DNA of 6,673 nt, taken from contig JAQVML010000076.1 of assembly GCA_028703645.1 (NCBI GenBank), positions 1 to 6,673 of the forward strand, given 5' to 3'. The notes beneath the pieces were generated by a model. It was not told where the DNA came from, ran no database searches, and saw only the letters and a program-made list of their open reading frames with translations. The translations under genes and the position numbers were made by a program. This document shows positions 1 to 6,359 of this stretch, in pieces (the stretch's first letter is position 1; the number at the start of each line of letters is the position of its first letter). Origin of the DNA: Eubacteriales bacterium (GTDB lineage Bacteria; Bacillota; Clostridia; Christensenellales; CAG-138).

Positions 1-669
1 CACCCGCAGACGGACGCAAAGCTGAATCTGCGCCATGCGCTGATTACGGCAGCGAGCGGCATCCCCGGCGTTGTCGTCGTATTTAATCGAAAGATTATGC
101 TCGGCTGCCGGGTTGCAAAGGTGCGCACCACGAGCCAGAATGCGTTTGAGAGCATCAATCGCCTGCCGGTCGGGCGCGTGCGCTTTGGTCGCGTTCGCCT
201 GATTGCCCCGCCGGAACAACCCAAGCTGGCGCCCGCGCTGGACGACGCGATTGAGCCGAATGTGTTTTTGCTCAAGCTCATTCCGGGTACGAGGCCGGAG
301 GTGTTTGACGACATCGCGCGGCTCGGTTACCGCGGCGTGGTGATTGAAGGGTTTGGCCTTGGCGGACTGCATTGCCTGAGGCGAAATCTGCTGGAAGGGA
401 TTCAAAAGCTGATGGACGCACACGTGGCGGTGCTGCTGACCACGCAGTGCCGCTATGAGCCCAGCGACCCAACCGTGTATGAGACAGGGCGGCTCGCGCT
501 GGAACTCGGCATCTTGCAAACGTATGACATGACGAGCGAATGCGCGGTGACAAAGCTGATGTGGGTGCTTGCGCACGCAACCACGCAGGAGGAAGTGCGG
601 CGCATGATCTACACGAGCTTCTGCGGAGAGATATCGCTGCCTTCGGACGGGCAATCAGCGCATATTTAA
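1..669 (+). CDS. ansA: L-asparaginase, type I (5'-truncated by the window edge)
   Basis: Hydrolyses L-asparagine to aspartate and ammonia. The reading frame is open from base 1, so the gene begins outside the window; 222 residues are visible of the roughly 330-340 usual for the family, leaving the N-terminal Thr nucleophile regions out of sight. Visible family marks are the DAKLNLRHAL segment at visible residues 5-14, the lysine of the VAKVRTT stretch (visible residue 40), which aligns by eye with the active-site Lys of the asparaginase fold, and the C-terminal TTQC...YETG...DMTSECAVTKLM block, close to TQC...YATG...DMTVEATLTKL of E. coli AnsA as I recall it. No signal peptide can be assessed. 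The related archaeal GatD subunit is an alternative but less likely in a bacterium. It ends 19 bases before the stop of a convergent small gene. Family assignment is confident; the type I (cytoplasmic) assignment is from similarity. Confidence 0.9.
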   Translation, partial: HPQTDAKLNLRHALITAASGIPGVVVVFNRKIMLGCRVAKVRTTSQNAFESINRLPVGRVRFGRVRLIAPPEQPKLAPALDDAIEPNVFLLKLIPGTRPEVFDDIARLGYRGVVIEGFGLGGLHCLRRNLLEGIQKLMDAHVAVLLTTQCRYEPSDPTVYETGRLALELGILQTYDMTSECAVTKLMWVLAHATTQEEVRRMIYTSFCGEISLPSDGQSAHI

Positions 670-673
670 GTAT

Positions 674-689
674 GATAAAATCGTTTATC
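674..689. terminator. Weak AT-rich inverted repeat between convergent genes
   Basis: GATAAA (674-679), a four-base loop ATCG, then TTTATC (684-689) form a perfect 6-bp stem between two convergent stop codons, overlapping the stop codon of the minus-strand gene. The position suits a bidirectional terminator. The stem is AT-rich and has no clear T-run on either side, so function is doubtful. Confidence 0.25.
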
Positions 690-898
690 TAGGATTCAAT
701 CTTCAAAAACGCCACCGTCTGGTTCTTGAGCGAAATCTTGCCGACCTGATAGCCGTACGCAATCAGCTCTTTTTTATAGGTGAGAAACGAGTGGTCGATC
801 TCTATCCCCGCAATCTGCCGAATCTCGTCAAACGTGAGCTGAAACGAGGACTCTCCGCGCGATGCCACATAGTCCCAAACCGCGTGATATTTACTCAT
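689..898 (-). CDS. Small conserved hypothetical protein, 69 residues
   Basis: I do not know its function. The protein starts MSKYHAVWDYVAS and has a LTFDEIRQIAG segment (about residues 22-32) followed by IDHSFLTYKKELIAYGYQVGKISLKNQTVAFLKI. The pattern resembles small Firmicutes proteins of the form MSKY..LW.Y......LTF.EI..I.G..IDHSFL.YKKEL, which I recall as hypothetical proteins. The LTFDEI block resembles a short helix-turn-helix-like domain seen in small DNA-associated proteins, but that is inference. The ATG at 898-896 is preceded on the minus strand by GGGAG at a normal distance, which supports this start. No signal peptide or membrane segment is visible. It is transcribed opposite to both neighbours, so it appears monocistronic. 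It is retained as real because of the good ribosome site, the family-like sequence and the absence of any competing gene. Confidence 0.75.
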   Translation of the reverse strand: MSKYHAVWDYVASRGESSFQLTFDEIRQIAGIEIDHSFLTYKKELIAYGYQVGKISLKNQTVAFLKIES

Positions 899-930
899 AC
901 ATTTCTCCCGATTTCATCGTTGTTTGATTC

Positions 931-939
931 ATTTTACCA
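931..939 (-). promoter_or_regulatory. Extended -10 promoter candidate for the small minus-strand gene
   Basis: Read on the minus strand, TG-G-TAAAAT forms an extended -10 box (TGn followed by a TATAAT-like hexamer) about 32 bases before the ATG. I see no good -35 at 16-18 bases; CTGACA lies 21 bases upstream. The TG lies inside the palindrome at 938-949. Confidence 0.35.
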
Positions 940-949
940 TGTAAACATG
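938..949. repeat. Palindrome CATGT-AA-ACATG, possible operator
   Basis: Perfect 5-bp arms with a two-base centre, overlapping the TG of the extended -10 box of the minus-strand gene. The placement would suit a repressor site, but palindromes this short also occur by chance. Confidence 0.25.
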
Positions 950-1032
950 CCAATAGCTGTCAGGTTTTCGAAAAATCGACTCACGCATGACCCGTGATCC
1001 GCCGTTTGATTGCATGCACAAATGATGATATA

Positions 1033-1060
1033 TTGACTACAGTATCACAAACGCATAAAT
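1033..1060 (+). promoter_or_regulatory. Sigma-A-like promoter candidate for the GH2 gene
   Basis: TTGACT (1033-1038, one mismatch to TTGACA) is followed after 16 bases by ATAAAT (1055-1060), a weak -10. A second AT-rich hexamer, TATAAA (1068-1073), lies nearby without a matching -35. An 8-base palindrome TGCATGCA (1011-1018) lies just upstream and could be an operator. Confidence 0.4.
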
Positions 1061-1090
1061 TGCTGATTATAAATTTTGGAGCCTGTACAC

Positions 1091-1095
1091 AGGAG
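1091..1095 (+). promoter_or_regulatory. Ribosome binding site of the GH2 gene, inside a small palindrome
   Basis: AGGAG lies 9 bases before the ATG at 1105 and fixes that start. It overlaps the 3' arm of CCTGT-AC-ACAGG (1082-1093). An ATG at 1097 is only one base from the Shine-Dalgarno box and would encode just three residues, so it is not used. Confidence 0.7.
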
Positions 1096-1104
1096 CATGA
1101 GTAA

Positions 1105-3513
1105 ATGAGAAAAAATCTTTCACTCAACGACGGCTGGCTCTTTGCTGAGCAATATGCGCAGGGAATGGAGCAGATACACGCGGACGAATCCGCGTTTTGT
1201 TCCGTTCGGCTGCCGCACACAAACCGCGAGTTGCCTCTGAATCACTTTGACGAGCGGGAGAGCCAGCTTATCAGTTGCTACCGGCGGCAGATTCGCGTTG
1301 CGCCGCGCGCAGGCAAGCGCGTGTTTCTGCATTTTGAGGGCGTCATGGCCGCGGCGACGGTGTTTTTCAACGGCGAGCAGATTGCGCAGCACTTAGGCGG
1401 ATATACGCCGTTTACCTGCGAACTGACCCAACTTCTCACCGGCGGGGACGATGTGCTCGCCGTTGTGGCGGACGCAACCGAGCGGAGCGACATTCCGCCG
1501 TTTGGCTACGTGATCGATTACCTGACTTACGGCGGCATCTACCGCGAGGTTTGGTTGGAGGAGACAAGCGAGGTTTTCATTCAAAATGCGCAAGTAAAGC
1601 CTGCCAAAACCGAAGAAGGCTGGCAAGTTGAGACGGATGTGTTTTTAGACAATCTCTCCGGCGCTTCCGGCGCGGGAGAACTCGTATTTACGCTTTCAAA
1701 TTCGCAAGGCGAAGTGAAACAGCACACGCAAAACATCAGCTTAAACGGAGAGAAAAACCAGAAAATCTCCGTTTCATTTGCTGTGGGCGATGTACGCCTT
1801 TGGGACTTGGACGAGCCGAATCTATACGATCTCTCGATCAAACGAAAGCAAGCAGAGGAAGAAATCGACGATTACGCCTGCCGCGTCGGCTTTCGCGAGG
1901 CGTGCTTTACGCCGGAGGGCTTCTTCCTCAACGGCAAACGCGTGAAAATTCGCGGACTCAACCGGCACCAGAGCTTTCCCTATGTGGGTTATGCGATGCC
2001 GAAGCGCGCGCAGGAACGGGACGCGGAGCTGCTCAAGCACGACCTGGGCGTCAACCTCGTCCGCACGAGCCACTATCCGCAGTCGATCCACTTTCTCAAC
2101 CGCTGCGACGAGTTGGGGTTGCTCGTTTTTGAGGAGTTTCCCGGTTGGCAGCACATTGGAAACGACGTTTGGAAAAAGAACGCCGTGCATACGCTGGAGG
2201 AGATGATCACGCGGGACTGGAACCACCCGAGCATCGTCCTCTGGGGTGTTCGCATCAATGAGTCGCAGGACGACGACGCGTTTTATCGCGAGACCAACGC
2301 ATTGGCGTACAAGCTGGACGCGACGCGACAGACGGGTGGGGTACGCAACTTTGAAGGCAGCCACCTGTTTGAGGACGTCTACACCTACAACGACTTTGTG
2401 CATAGCGGAGAAAACCGCGCGCTCAAACCGCGCAAAGAGGTTGCCCGCGCAAGCGTGCCCTATCTCGTGACCGAGCATAACGGGCACATGTACCCGACGA
2501 AGAAGTTTGACTGCGAGGAGAAGCGGGTGGAGCACGCGCTTCGCCACATTCGAGTGCTCAACAGCGCGTATGGCGCAAACGAAATCTCCGGCGCGGTCGG
2601 CTGGTGCATGAGCGACTACAACACACACAAGGACTTCGGCAGCGGGGATAAAATCTGCTACCACGGTGTGATGGACATGTTCCGCCTGCCCAAATTTGCC
2701 GCGAGCGCGTATCGCTCCCAACAGGATAGCGAAATCGTGATGGAGGTCGCCTCCGGCATGAATCAGGGGGAACGCAACGGCTCAAACATGACATCTGTTC
2801 ATGTCTTTACCAACTGCGATTCCGTCCGGCTGTATAAAAACGGCGCGTATATCGGCGAAAGCGATCCTGATTGCAAGACATATCCAAATCTGCCGCATCC
2901 GCCGGTGGTGATGACCGACTTTATCGGCGAGTTGATGGCGAAAAACGAAGGATTTGCCAAGCAGGACGCGGAGCGCATCAAACACATCTTTGCCGCGATC
3001 GTGAAGTATGGCGACAAATCGCTACCGCTGCGCTACAAACTCTCGATGGGCTTTATCATGCTCAAACTGCACCTGACGTATCAGGACGCTGTCGATCTGT
3101 ATACGAAATATGTTGCGGGCTGGGGATCGGAATCGACGGAATTCTTGTTTGAAGGATATCGGGCGGGCAAGCTGGTTGCGAGCGTGACGCGCGGTGCTTC
3201 GGTGAGCACGGAACTGCGCGTAACGCCGGATACGCTTACGCTCGAAGAAGGGGACACCTACGATGTTTGCCGGGTTGTAATCGAGCACATGGATCAGTTT
3301 GGCATGGTGCTGCCGTATTCCGTTGAGGTCGCGCGGGTGACCGTCTCCGGCGCGGGCGAACGCATTGGTCCGGAGCTGTTACCGCTGTTGGGCGGCTCCG
3401 CGGCGTTCTGGGTCAGGACGACCGGCGAAGGGGAGATCACGGTGCGGGTGGAATCCGAGCGCTTTGCCCCGCAGGAGCGAAAACTGAACGTGACGCGCAA
3501 AAAAGACGGATGA
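1105..3513 (+). CDS. Glycoside hydrolase family 2, beta-galactosidase-like, 802 residues
   Basis: Retaining beta-glycosidase that probably removes a terminal beta-linked sugar, most likely galactose; the exact substrate is not readable from sequence. Domains: N-terminal sugar-binding jelly roll about residues 1-165 (starts LSLNDGWLF), an Ig-like domain about 167-265, and a TIM barrel about 267-545. Barrel motifs are IRGLNRHQSFP (282-292), VRTSHYP (319-325), WGVRINES with acid/base Glu386, and LVTEHNGH with nucleophile Glu457; GWCMSDYN (499-506) carries the conserved barrel Trp. The C-terminal region holds a beta domain (about 560-600), a helical insertion (about 603-672) and a final Ig-like domain (about 705-797). 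No signal peptide is seen, so it is probably cytoplasmic and acts on imported oligosaccharides. No transporter or regulator gene adjoins it, so it looks monocistronic. I see no convincing terminator after the stop. Assignment to GH2 is near certain; the substrate is open. Confidence 0.93.
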   Translation: MRKNLSLNDGWLFAEQYAQGMEQIHADESAFCSVRLPHTNRELPLNHFDERESQLISCYRRQIRVAPRAGKRVFLHFEGVMAAATVFFNGEQIAQHLGGYTPFTCELTQLLTGGDDVLAVVADATERSDIPPFGYVIDYLTYGGIYREVWLEETSEVFIQNAQVKPAKTEEGWQVETDVFLDNLSGASGAGELVFTLSNSQGEVKQHTQNISLNGEKNQKISVSFAVGDVRLWDLDEPNLYDLSIKRKQAEEEIDDYACRVGFREACFTPEGFFLNGKRVKIRGLNRHQSFPYVGYAMPKRAQERDAELLKHDLGVNLVRTSHYPQSIHFLNRCDELGLLVFEEFPGWQHIGNDVWKKNAVHTLEEMITRDWNHPSIVLWGVRINESQDDDAFYRETNALAYKLDATRQTGGVRNFEGSHLFEDVYTYNDFVHSGENRALKPRKEVARASVPYLVTEHNGHMYPTKKFDCEEKRVEHALRHIRVLNSAYGANEISGAVGWCMSDYNTHKDFGSGDKICYHGVMDMFRLPKFAASAYRSQQDSEIVMEVASGMNQGERNGSNMTSVHVFTNCDSVRLYKNGAYIGESDPDCKTYPNLPHPPVVMTDFIGELMAKNEGFAKQDAERIKHIFAAIVKYGDKSLPLRYKLSMGFIMLKLHLTYQDAVDLYTKYVAGWGSESTEFLFEGYRAGKLVASVTRGASVSTELRVTPDTLTLEEGDTYDVCRVVIEHMDQFGMVLPYSVEVARVTVSGAGERIGPELLPLLGGSAAFWVRTTGEGEITVRVESERFAPQERKLNVTRKKDG

Positions 3514-3552
3514 AATCCACCATGAACGAATGAAACATCAAATAAGTTTTAA

Positions 3553-3580
3553 TTGACATTTTGTTAGGTTGTGTTAAGAT
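3553..3580 (+). promoter_or_regulatory. Strong sigma-A promoter of the polyamine operon
   Basis: A perfect TTGACA (3553-3558), a 16-base spacer, then TAAGAT (3575-3580) preceded by TG at 3572-3573 (extended -10). AT-rich sequence upstream could act as an UP element. The start of transcription is expected near 3587. This leaves a leader of about 375 bases before the decarboxylase start codon. Confidence 0.75.
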
Positions 3581-3631
3581 AGAAAAGCGCGAAACAAGAA
3601 AGCTCATTTGCGCATACTTGGCCGAGTAAAA

Positions 3632-3673
3632 ATGCCCATCGGACAGGGCTGGCCGCCGCCGCGCGTGACGTGA
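3632..3673 (+). CDS. Possible 13-residue leader peptide with Pro-Pro-Pro
   Basis: ATG at 3632 opens a short frame encoding MPIGQGWPPPRVT, ending at the TGA (3671-3673) located in the loop of the GTGACG/CGTCAC hairpin. Consecutive prolines are known to slow ribosomes unless EF-P acts, and an Arg follows them, so stalling could affect the leader's folding. Only GAG (3624-3626) precedes it as a ribosome site, which is poor. This is speculative and could be a chance frame. Confidence 0.2.
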   Translation: MPIGQGWPPPRVT

Positions 3674-3755
3674 AGCGTCACATTATTGATTGAGTTTGAA
3701 GACTCAAATTTTATAAGTTGGTTACTTCATAACCAGTGCAAAAGCACGCCACTTG

Positions 3756-3818
3756 TGAAACGGTCAATAAGAGTAGCGACGGCATCCATGCTTAACAACA
3801 CTCTGATGAAACGGTCAA
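3756..3818 (+). repeat. Exact 12-base direct repeat flanking a hairpin
   Basis: TGAAACGGTCAA occurs at 3756-3767 and again at 3807-3818, 51 bases apart start to start. Between them AGAGT (3770-3774) and ACTCT (3800-3804) can pair, each two bases from its neighbouring repeat copy, giving a symmetric repeat-stem-repeat unit in the leader. Confidence 0.6.
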
Positions 3819-3886
3819 GGCCATCGTTCTATCCCTATCGTGTCCAGTTGATGGGCGCGCCGGAAAACGGAACAGAAACCAAAGAC

Positions 3887-3927
3887 AAACAAGTGGTATC
3901 GTGTATGCCGCTTGTTTTTTATTATTT
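3887..3927 (+). terminator. Intrinsic terminator upstream of the decarboxylase start codon
   Basis: AAACAAGTGGTAT (3887-3899) pairs with ATGCCGCTTGTTT (3905-3917): 13 pairs, two of them G-T, with a 5-base loop. Six T's (3915-3920) and a further ATTATTT follow. It lies after the promoter and only 27 bases before the ribosome site, so it would stop most transcripts before the gene unless relieved. Confidence 0.8.
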
Positions 3928-3964
3928 GCGGTGCGCGAAGGTGAGGCCGACGGAAGGAACGAGT

Positions 3965-5422
3965 ATGAATCTAACCGATCAAAAACACGCACCCATCTAT
4001 GAGGCGCTGAACCGCTTTCGCAAGCAGCGCGTCGTTCCCTTTGACGTACCCGGGCATAAGCGCGGGCGCGGAAACCCGGAGCTGGTTGAGCTATTGGGCG
4101 AAAAATGCGTCGGCATCGACGTGAACTCCATGAAGCCGCTGGACAACCTCTGCCACCCGGTGTCGGTGATTAAGCACGCGGAAGAACTCGCGGCGGACGC
4201 GTTTGGAGCAGCGCACGCGTTTTTGATGGTCGGCGGCACGACATCCAGCGTGCAGAGCATGATTCTCTCCGTTTGTAAAGCGGGGGACAAGATCATCCTC
4301 CCGCGAAACGTACACAAGAGCGCGATCAACGCGCTGGTGCTCTGCGGCGCGGTGCCGGTGTATATCGATCCGCGCGTGGAGCCGAAGCTCGGCATTCCGC
4401 TGGGCATGGAGATGGACGATGTGCGCCGCGCAATCGCGGAAAACCCGGATGCAGTCGCGGTGCTGGTCAATAACCCGACGTATTACGGAATCTGTTCCAA
4501 CCTCAAGGCGATTGTCGAGCTCGCGCATGCCAGCGACATGAAGGCGCTGGTGGACGAGGCGCACGGCACGCATCTTTACTTCAACGAAAATCTTCCGTTG
4601 GACGCGATGTCCGCAGGTGCCGATATGGCGGCGGTCTCGATGCACAAGTCCGGCGGAAGCCTCACGCAGAGCTCGCTTCTGCTGCTAGGCCCGGATGTGA
4701 ACCCGCGCTATGTGGACAAGATCATCAATCTGACTCAGACCACGAGCGCGTCGTATCTACTCATGAGCAGTCTCGACATCTCCCGTAGAAATCTGGCGCT
4801 GCGCGGAGAAAAGTCGTTTGAAAAAGTGGCGCAGATGGCGCAATATGCGCGGGACGAGATCAACGAGGTCGGCGGCTACTATGCCTACGGACGCGAGCTC
4901 GTCAACGGAGACAGCGTGTTTGACTTCGACGTAACGAAGCTTTCGATCTACACGCGGGATATCGGCCTCGCGGGCATTGAGGTTTACGACCTGCTACGGG
5001 ATGAATACGATATCCAGATCGAGTTTGGCGACATCAGCAACATCTTGGCGTATATCTCCATCGGAGACAGGCTTCAGGACATTGAGCGGCTGGTGGGTGC
5101 GCTGGCGGACATCAAGCGCCTCTACTCCAAGCAGCCGAGCGAGATGTTCCTCTCGGAATACATCTCTCCCATCGTGGCGGCAACGCCGCAGGCCGCGTTT
5201 TACGCCGAGAAGGAGTCCCTGCCCATTCGCGAGACGGTCGGCAGAATTTGCAGTGAGTTTGTGATGTGCTATCCGCCGGGAATCCCGATTCTCGCGCCCG
5301 GCGAGGTCATCACCAAAGAGATTGTGGAATACACGCTCTATGCGCAAGCAAAGGGCAGCAGCATGCAAGGCCCGGAAGACCCGGATATTGCGTATTTAAA
5401 TGTGCTGAAGAAGGGGGTGTAG
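3965..5422 (+). CDS. speA: PLP-dependent Orn/Lys/Arg decarboxylase, probably arginine decarboxylase
   Basis: Fold-type-I (aminotransferase-like) decarboxylase of 485 residues, cytoplasmic. In this context it most likely converts arginine to agmatine, the first step towards putrescine and spermidine. Visible motifs are FDVPGHKRGRG near the N-terminus, MVGGTTSSVQSM for cofactor phosphate contacts, VDEAHGTH with Asp197 expected to contact the PLP ring nitrogen, and SMHKSGG with Lys228 as the Schiff-base lysine. The C-terminal domain ends with CYPPGIPILAPGE, typical of the family. The frame stays open upstream to a TTG at 3686, but ATG 3965 is chosen because AAGGA (3954-3958) sits 6 bases before it, the family's N-terminus begins here, and the upstream stretch holds a terminator and is not family-like. 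Lysine or ornithine decarboxylases share this fold, so the substrate rests on the neighbouring speE and dehydrogenase genes. Confidence 0.88.
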   Translation: MNLTDQKHAPIYEALNRFRKQRVVPFDVPGHKRGRGNPELVELLGEKCVGIDVNSMKPLDNLCHPVSVIKHAEELAADAFGAAHAFLMVGGTTSSVQSMILSVCKAGDKIILPRNVHKSAINALVLCGAVPVYIDPRVEPKLGIPLGMEMDDVRRAIAENPDAVAVLVNNPTYYGICSNLKAIVELAHASDMKALVDEAHGTHLYFNENLPLDAMSAGADMAAVSMHKSGGSLTQSSLLLLGPDVNPRYVDKIINLTQTTSASYLLMSSLDISRRNLALRGEKSFEKVAQMAQYARDEINEVGGYYAYGRELVNGDSVFDFDVTKLSIYTRDIGLAGIEVYDLLRDEYDIQIEFGDISNILAYISIGDRLQDIERLVGALADIKRLYSKQPSEMFLSEYISPIVAATPQAAFYAEKESLPIRETVGRICSEFVMCYPPGIPILAPGEVITKEIVEYTLYAQAKGSSMQGPEDPDIAYLNVLKKGV

Positions 5423-5425
5423 CGA

Positions 5426-5518
5426 TTGAAATATAAGTTTATCGACAGGCACACCCGGAATGTGCGACCACATTTTATAGAAAAAAAGGGGGTGCGGAAG
5501 AGTGGAATTTTGGTTTAA
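5426..5518 (+). CDS. Possible 30-residue small protein between speA and speE
   Basis: A TTG at 5426 opens a basic 30-residue frame starting MKYKFIDRHTRNVRPHF, which ends inside the start of speE. Its upstream AAGGGGGTG (5411-5419) is the same 9-base sequence that precedes speE (5486-5494), at a similar spacing. I recognise no family. It may be a translational coupling peptide or simply the gap between genes. Low confidence. Confidence 0.2.
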   Translation: MKYKFIDRHTRNVRPHFIEKKGVRKSGILV

Positions 5519-6359
5519 CGATATGCATACGCAAAACGTGCAGCTCTCCATACGCGTGAATCAGCAGCTTTTTTCCGGCGAGAGCGATTATCAGCGCATC
5601 GACGTGTTCGACTCCCCTGAGTTTGGGCGCTTTCTCGCCTCCGACGGCAGCGTGATCTTTTCGGAAAAGGATGAATTCACCTACGACGAGATGATCGTGC
5701 ATGTGCCGATGGCGGTGCACCCGAACGTCAAGCGCGTGCTGGTCATCGGCGGCGGAGACGGCGGGGTTGCGCGCGAGCTGACGCACTATGAGGAGATCGA
5801 GGCCATCGACGTGGTGGAGCAGGACAAGCTATTTGTCGATGTTTGCCGCAAGTTCTTTCCCGCAAACGCCTGCGGCCTCGACGACCCGCGCGTGAAGGTT
5901 TACTATCAAGACGGCCTGCGGTTTTTACGCTCGCGTCAGGATGACTACGACCTGATCATCAATGACGCGACAGACCCGCTGGGCCACACCGCCGGGCTCT
6001 TTACCAAGGAGTTTTACGGTAGCTGCTTTAAGGCGCTGCACGAGGACGGCATCATGGTCTATCAGCACGGCAGCCCGTTTTTTGACGAGGACGAAGACCC
6101 CTGCCGCGCGATGCATAAAAAGGCGTATCGGAGTTTTCCGATCAGCCGCGTGTATCAGGCGCATATCCCGACGTGTCCCGCTGGATACTGGCTCTTCGGG
6201 TTCGCGTCCAAGAAATATCACCCGCTGGAGCACTTCGACAAGAAGCGCTGGGAAGAGCGGGGCATCAAGACCTGGTACTATACCGCAAACCTGCATGTCG
6301 GCGCGTTTATGCTGCCACGATACGTAGAAGACTTATTAGAGGAGGAAGAAAATTCATGA
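5502..6359 (+). CDS. speE: Spermidine synthase (polyamine aminopropyltransferase)
   Basis: Transfers the aminopropyl group from decarboxylated S-adenosylmethionine to putrescine, giving spermidine; cytoplasmic. At 285 residues it is normal length. The N-terminal beta domain (FWFNDMHTQNVQLSIRVN) is followed by a Rossmann-like fold with VIGGGDGGVARE (Gly83-Gly88 region, nucleotide binding), VEQDK as the adenosine-binding acidic strand end, and the gatekeeping loop NDATDPLGHTAG with Asp155 and Asp158, expected for amine binding and catalysis. The loop reads GHTAGLF instead of the GPA form of many family members; I recall the GHT form from clostridial enzymes. The GTG start at 5502 has GGGGG (5488-5492) 9 bases upstream and yields the expected N-terminus. 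It lies 79 bases after the decarboxylase with no terminator between, so they are probably co-transcribed. The aminopropyl acceptor could be something other than putrescine. No speD is visible. Confidence 0.92.
   Translation: MEFWFNDMHTQNVQLSIRVNQQLFSGESDYQRIDVFDSPEFGRFLASDGSVIFSEKDEFTYDEMIVHVPMAVHPNVKRVLVIGGGDGGVARELTHYEEIEAIDVVEQDKLFVDVCRKFFPANACGLDDPRVKVYYQDGLRFLRSRQDDYDLIINDATDPLGHTAGLFTKEFYGSCFKALHEDGIMVYQHGSPFFDEDEDPCRAMHKKAYRSFPISRVYQAHIPTCPAGYWLFGFASKKYHPLEHFDKKRWEERGIKTWYYTANLHVGAFMLPRYVEDLLEEEENS

Larger units (their letters stand above)
3587..3927 (+). ncRNA. Structured leader RNA of the decarboxylase gene (putative attenuator or riboswitch)
   Basis: No long protein-coding gene fits here. 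The transcript would fold into consecutive hairpins: GCGC/GCGC with AAA/TTT (3587-3613); GCCC/GGGC (3634-3649) enclosed by GGCC/GGCC (3620-3623 with 3651-3654); GTGACG/CGTCAC (3665-3681); TTGAGT/ACTCAA (3690-3707); TGGTTA/TAACCA (3719-3735); GTGC-AAAA-GCAC (3736-3747); AGAGT/ACTCT (3770-3804); and a terminator (3887-3917). CCACTTGT (3749-3756) is perfectly complementary to ACAAGTGG (3889-3896) in the terminator's 5' arm, giving a candidate antiterminator. It matches no riboswitch class I can recognise (T-box, lysine, SAM, guanidine, purine and others checked by eye). The signal could be a metabolite, a protein or translation of a leader peptide. Confidence 0.55.

Noticed and set aside
981..997. 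TCACG/CGTGA inverted repeat with a 7-base loop
   Set aside because: Only 5-bp arms, with no clear link to either promoter; expected by chance.
1097..1108. Three-codon mini-ORF (ATG AGT AAA TGA) overlapping the GH2 start
   Set aside because: Its ATG is one base from the Shine-Dalgarno box, too close to be used; probably chance.
1822..2721. Long minus-strand open frame of 299 codons
   Set aside because: It is the antisense shadow of the GH2 TIM barrel, whose plus-strand reading has all catalytic motifs; the minus-strand product shows no recognisable family or ribosome site.
3756..3767. TGAAACGGTCAA as a catabolite-responsive (cre) site
   Set aside because: The central CG is in the wrong register for the TGWAANCGNTNWCA consensus and the second half does not match.
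3894..3903. TGGTATCGTG resembles the T-box consensus TGGNACCGCG (8 of 10)
   Set aside because: I could not find the T-box stem I features (AGUA/GAA loop E motif, specifier loop) upstream, and the motif lies in the 5' arm of the terminator itself. It should still be checked with the Rfam T-box model.
3686..3964. In-frame N-terminal extension of the decarboxylase from a TTG at 3686 (93 extra codons)
   Set aside because: The stretch holds the terminator and several hairpins, has no ribosome site at the TTG and is not like the family's N-terminus; ATG 3965 has a well-placed AAGGA box.
4091..4645. Minus-strand open frame of 184 codons
   Set aside because: Antisense shadow of the decarboxylase gene; its Arg/His-rich composition is typical of a shadow frame.
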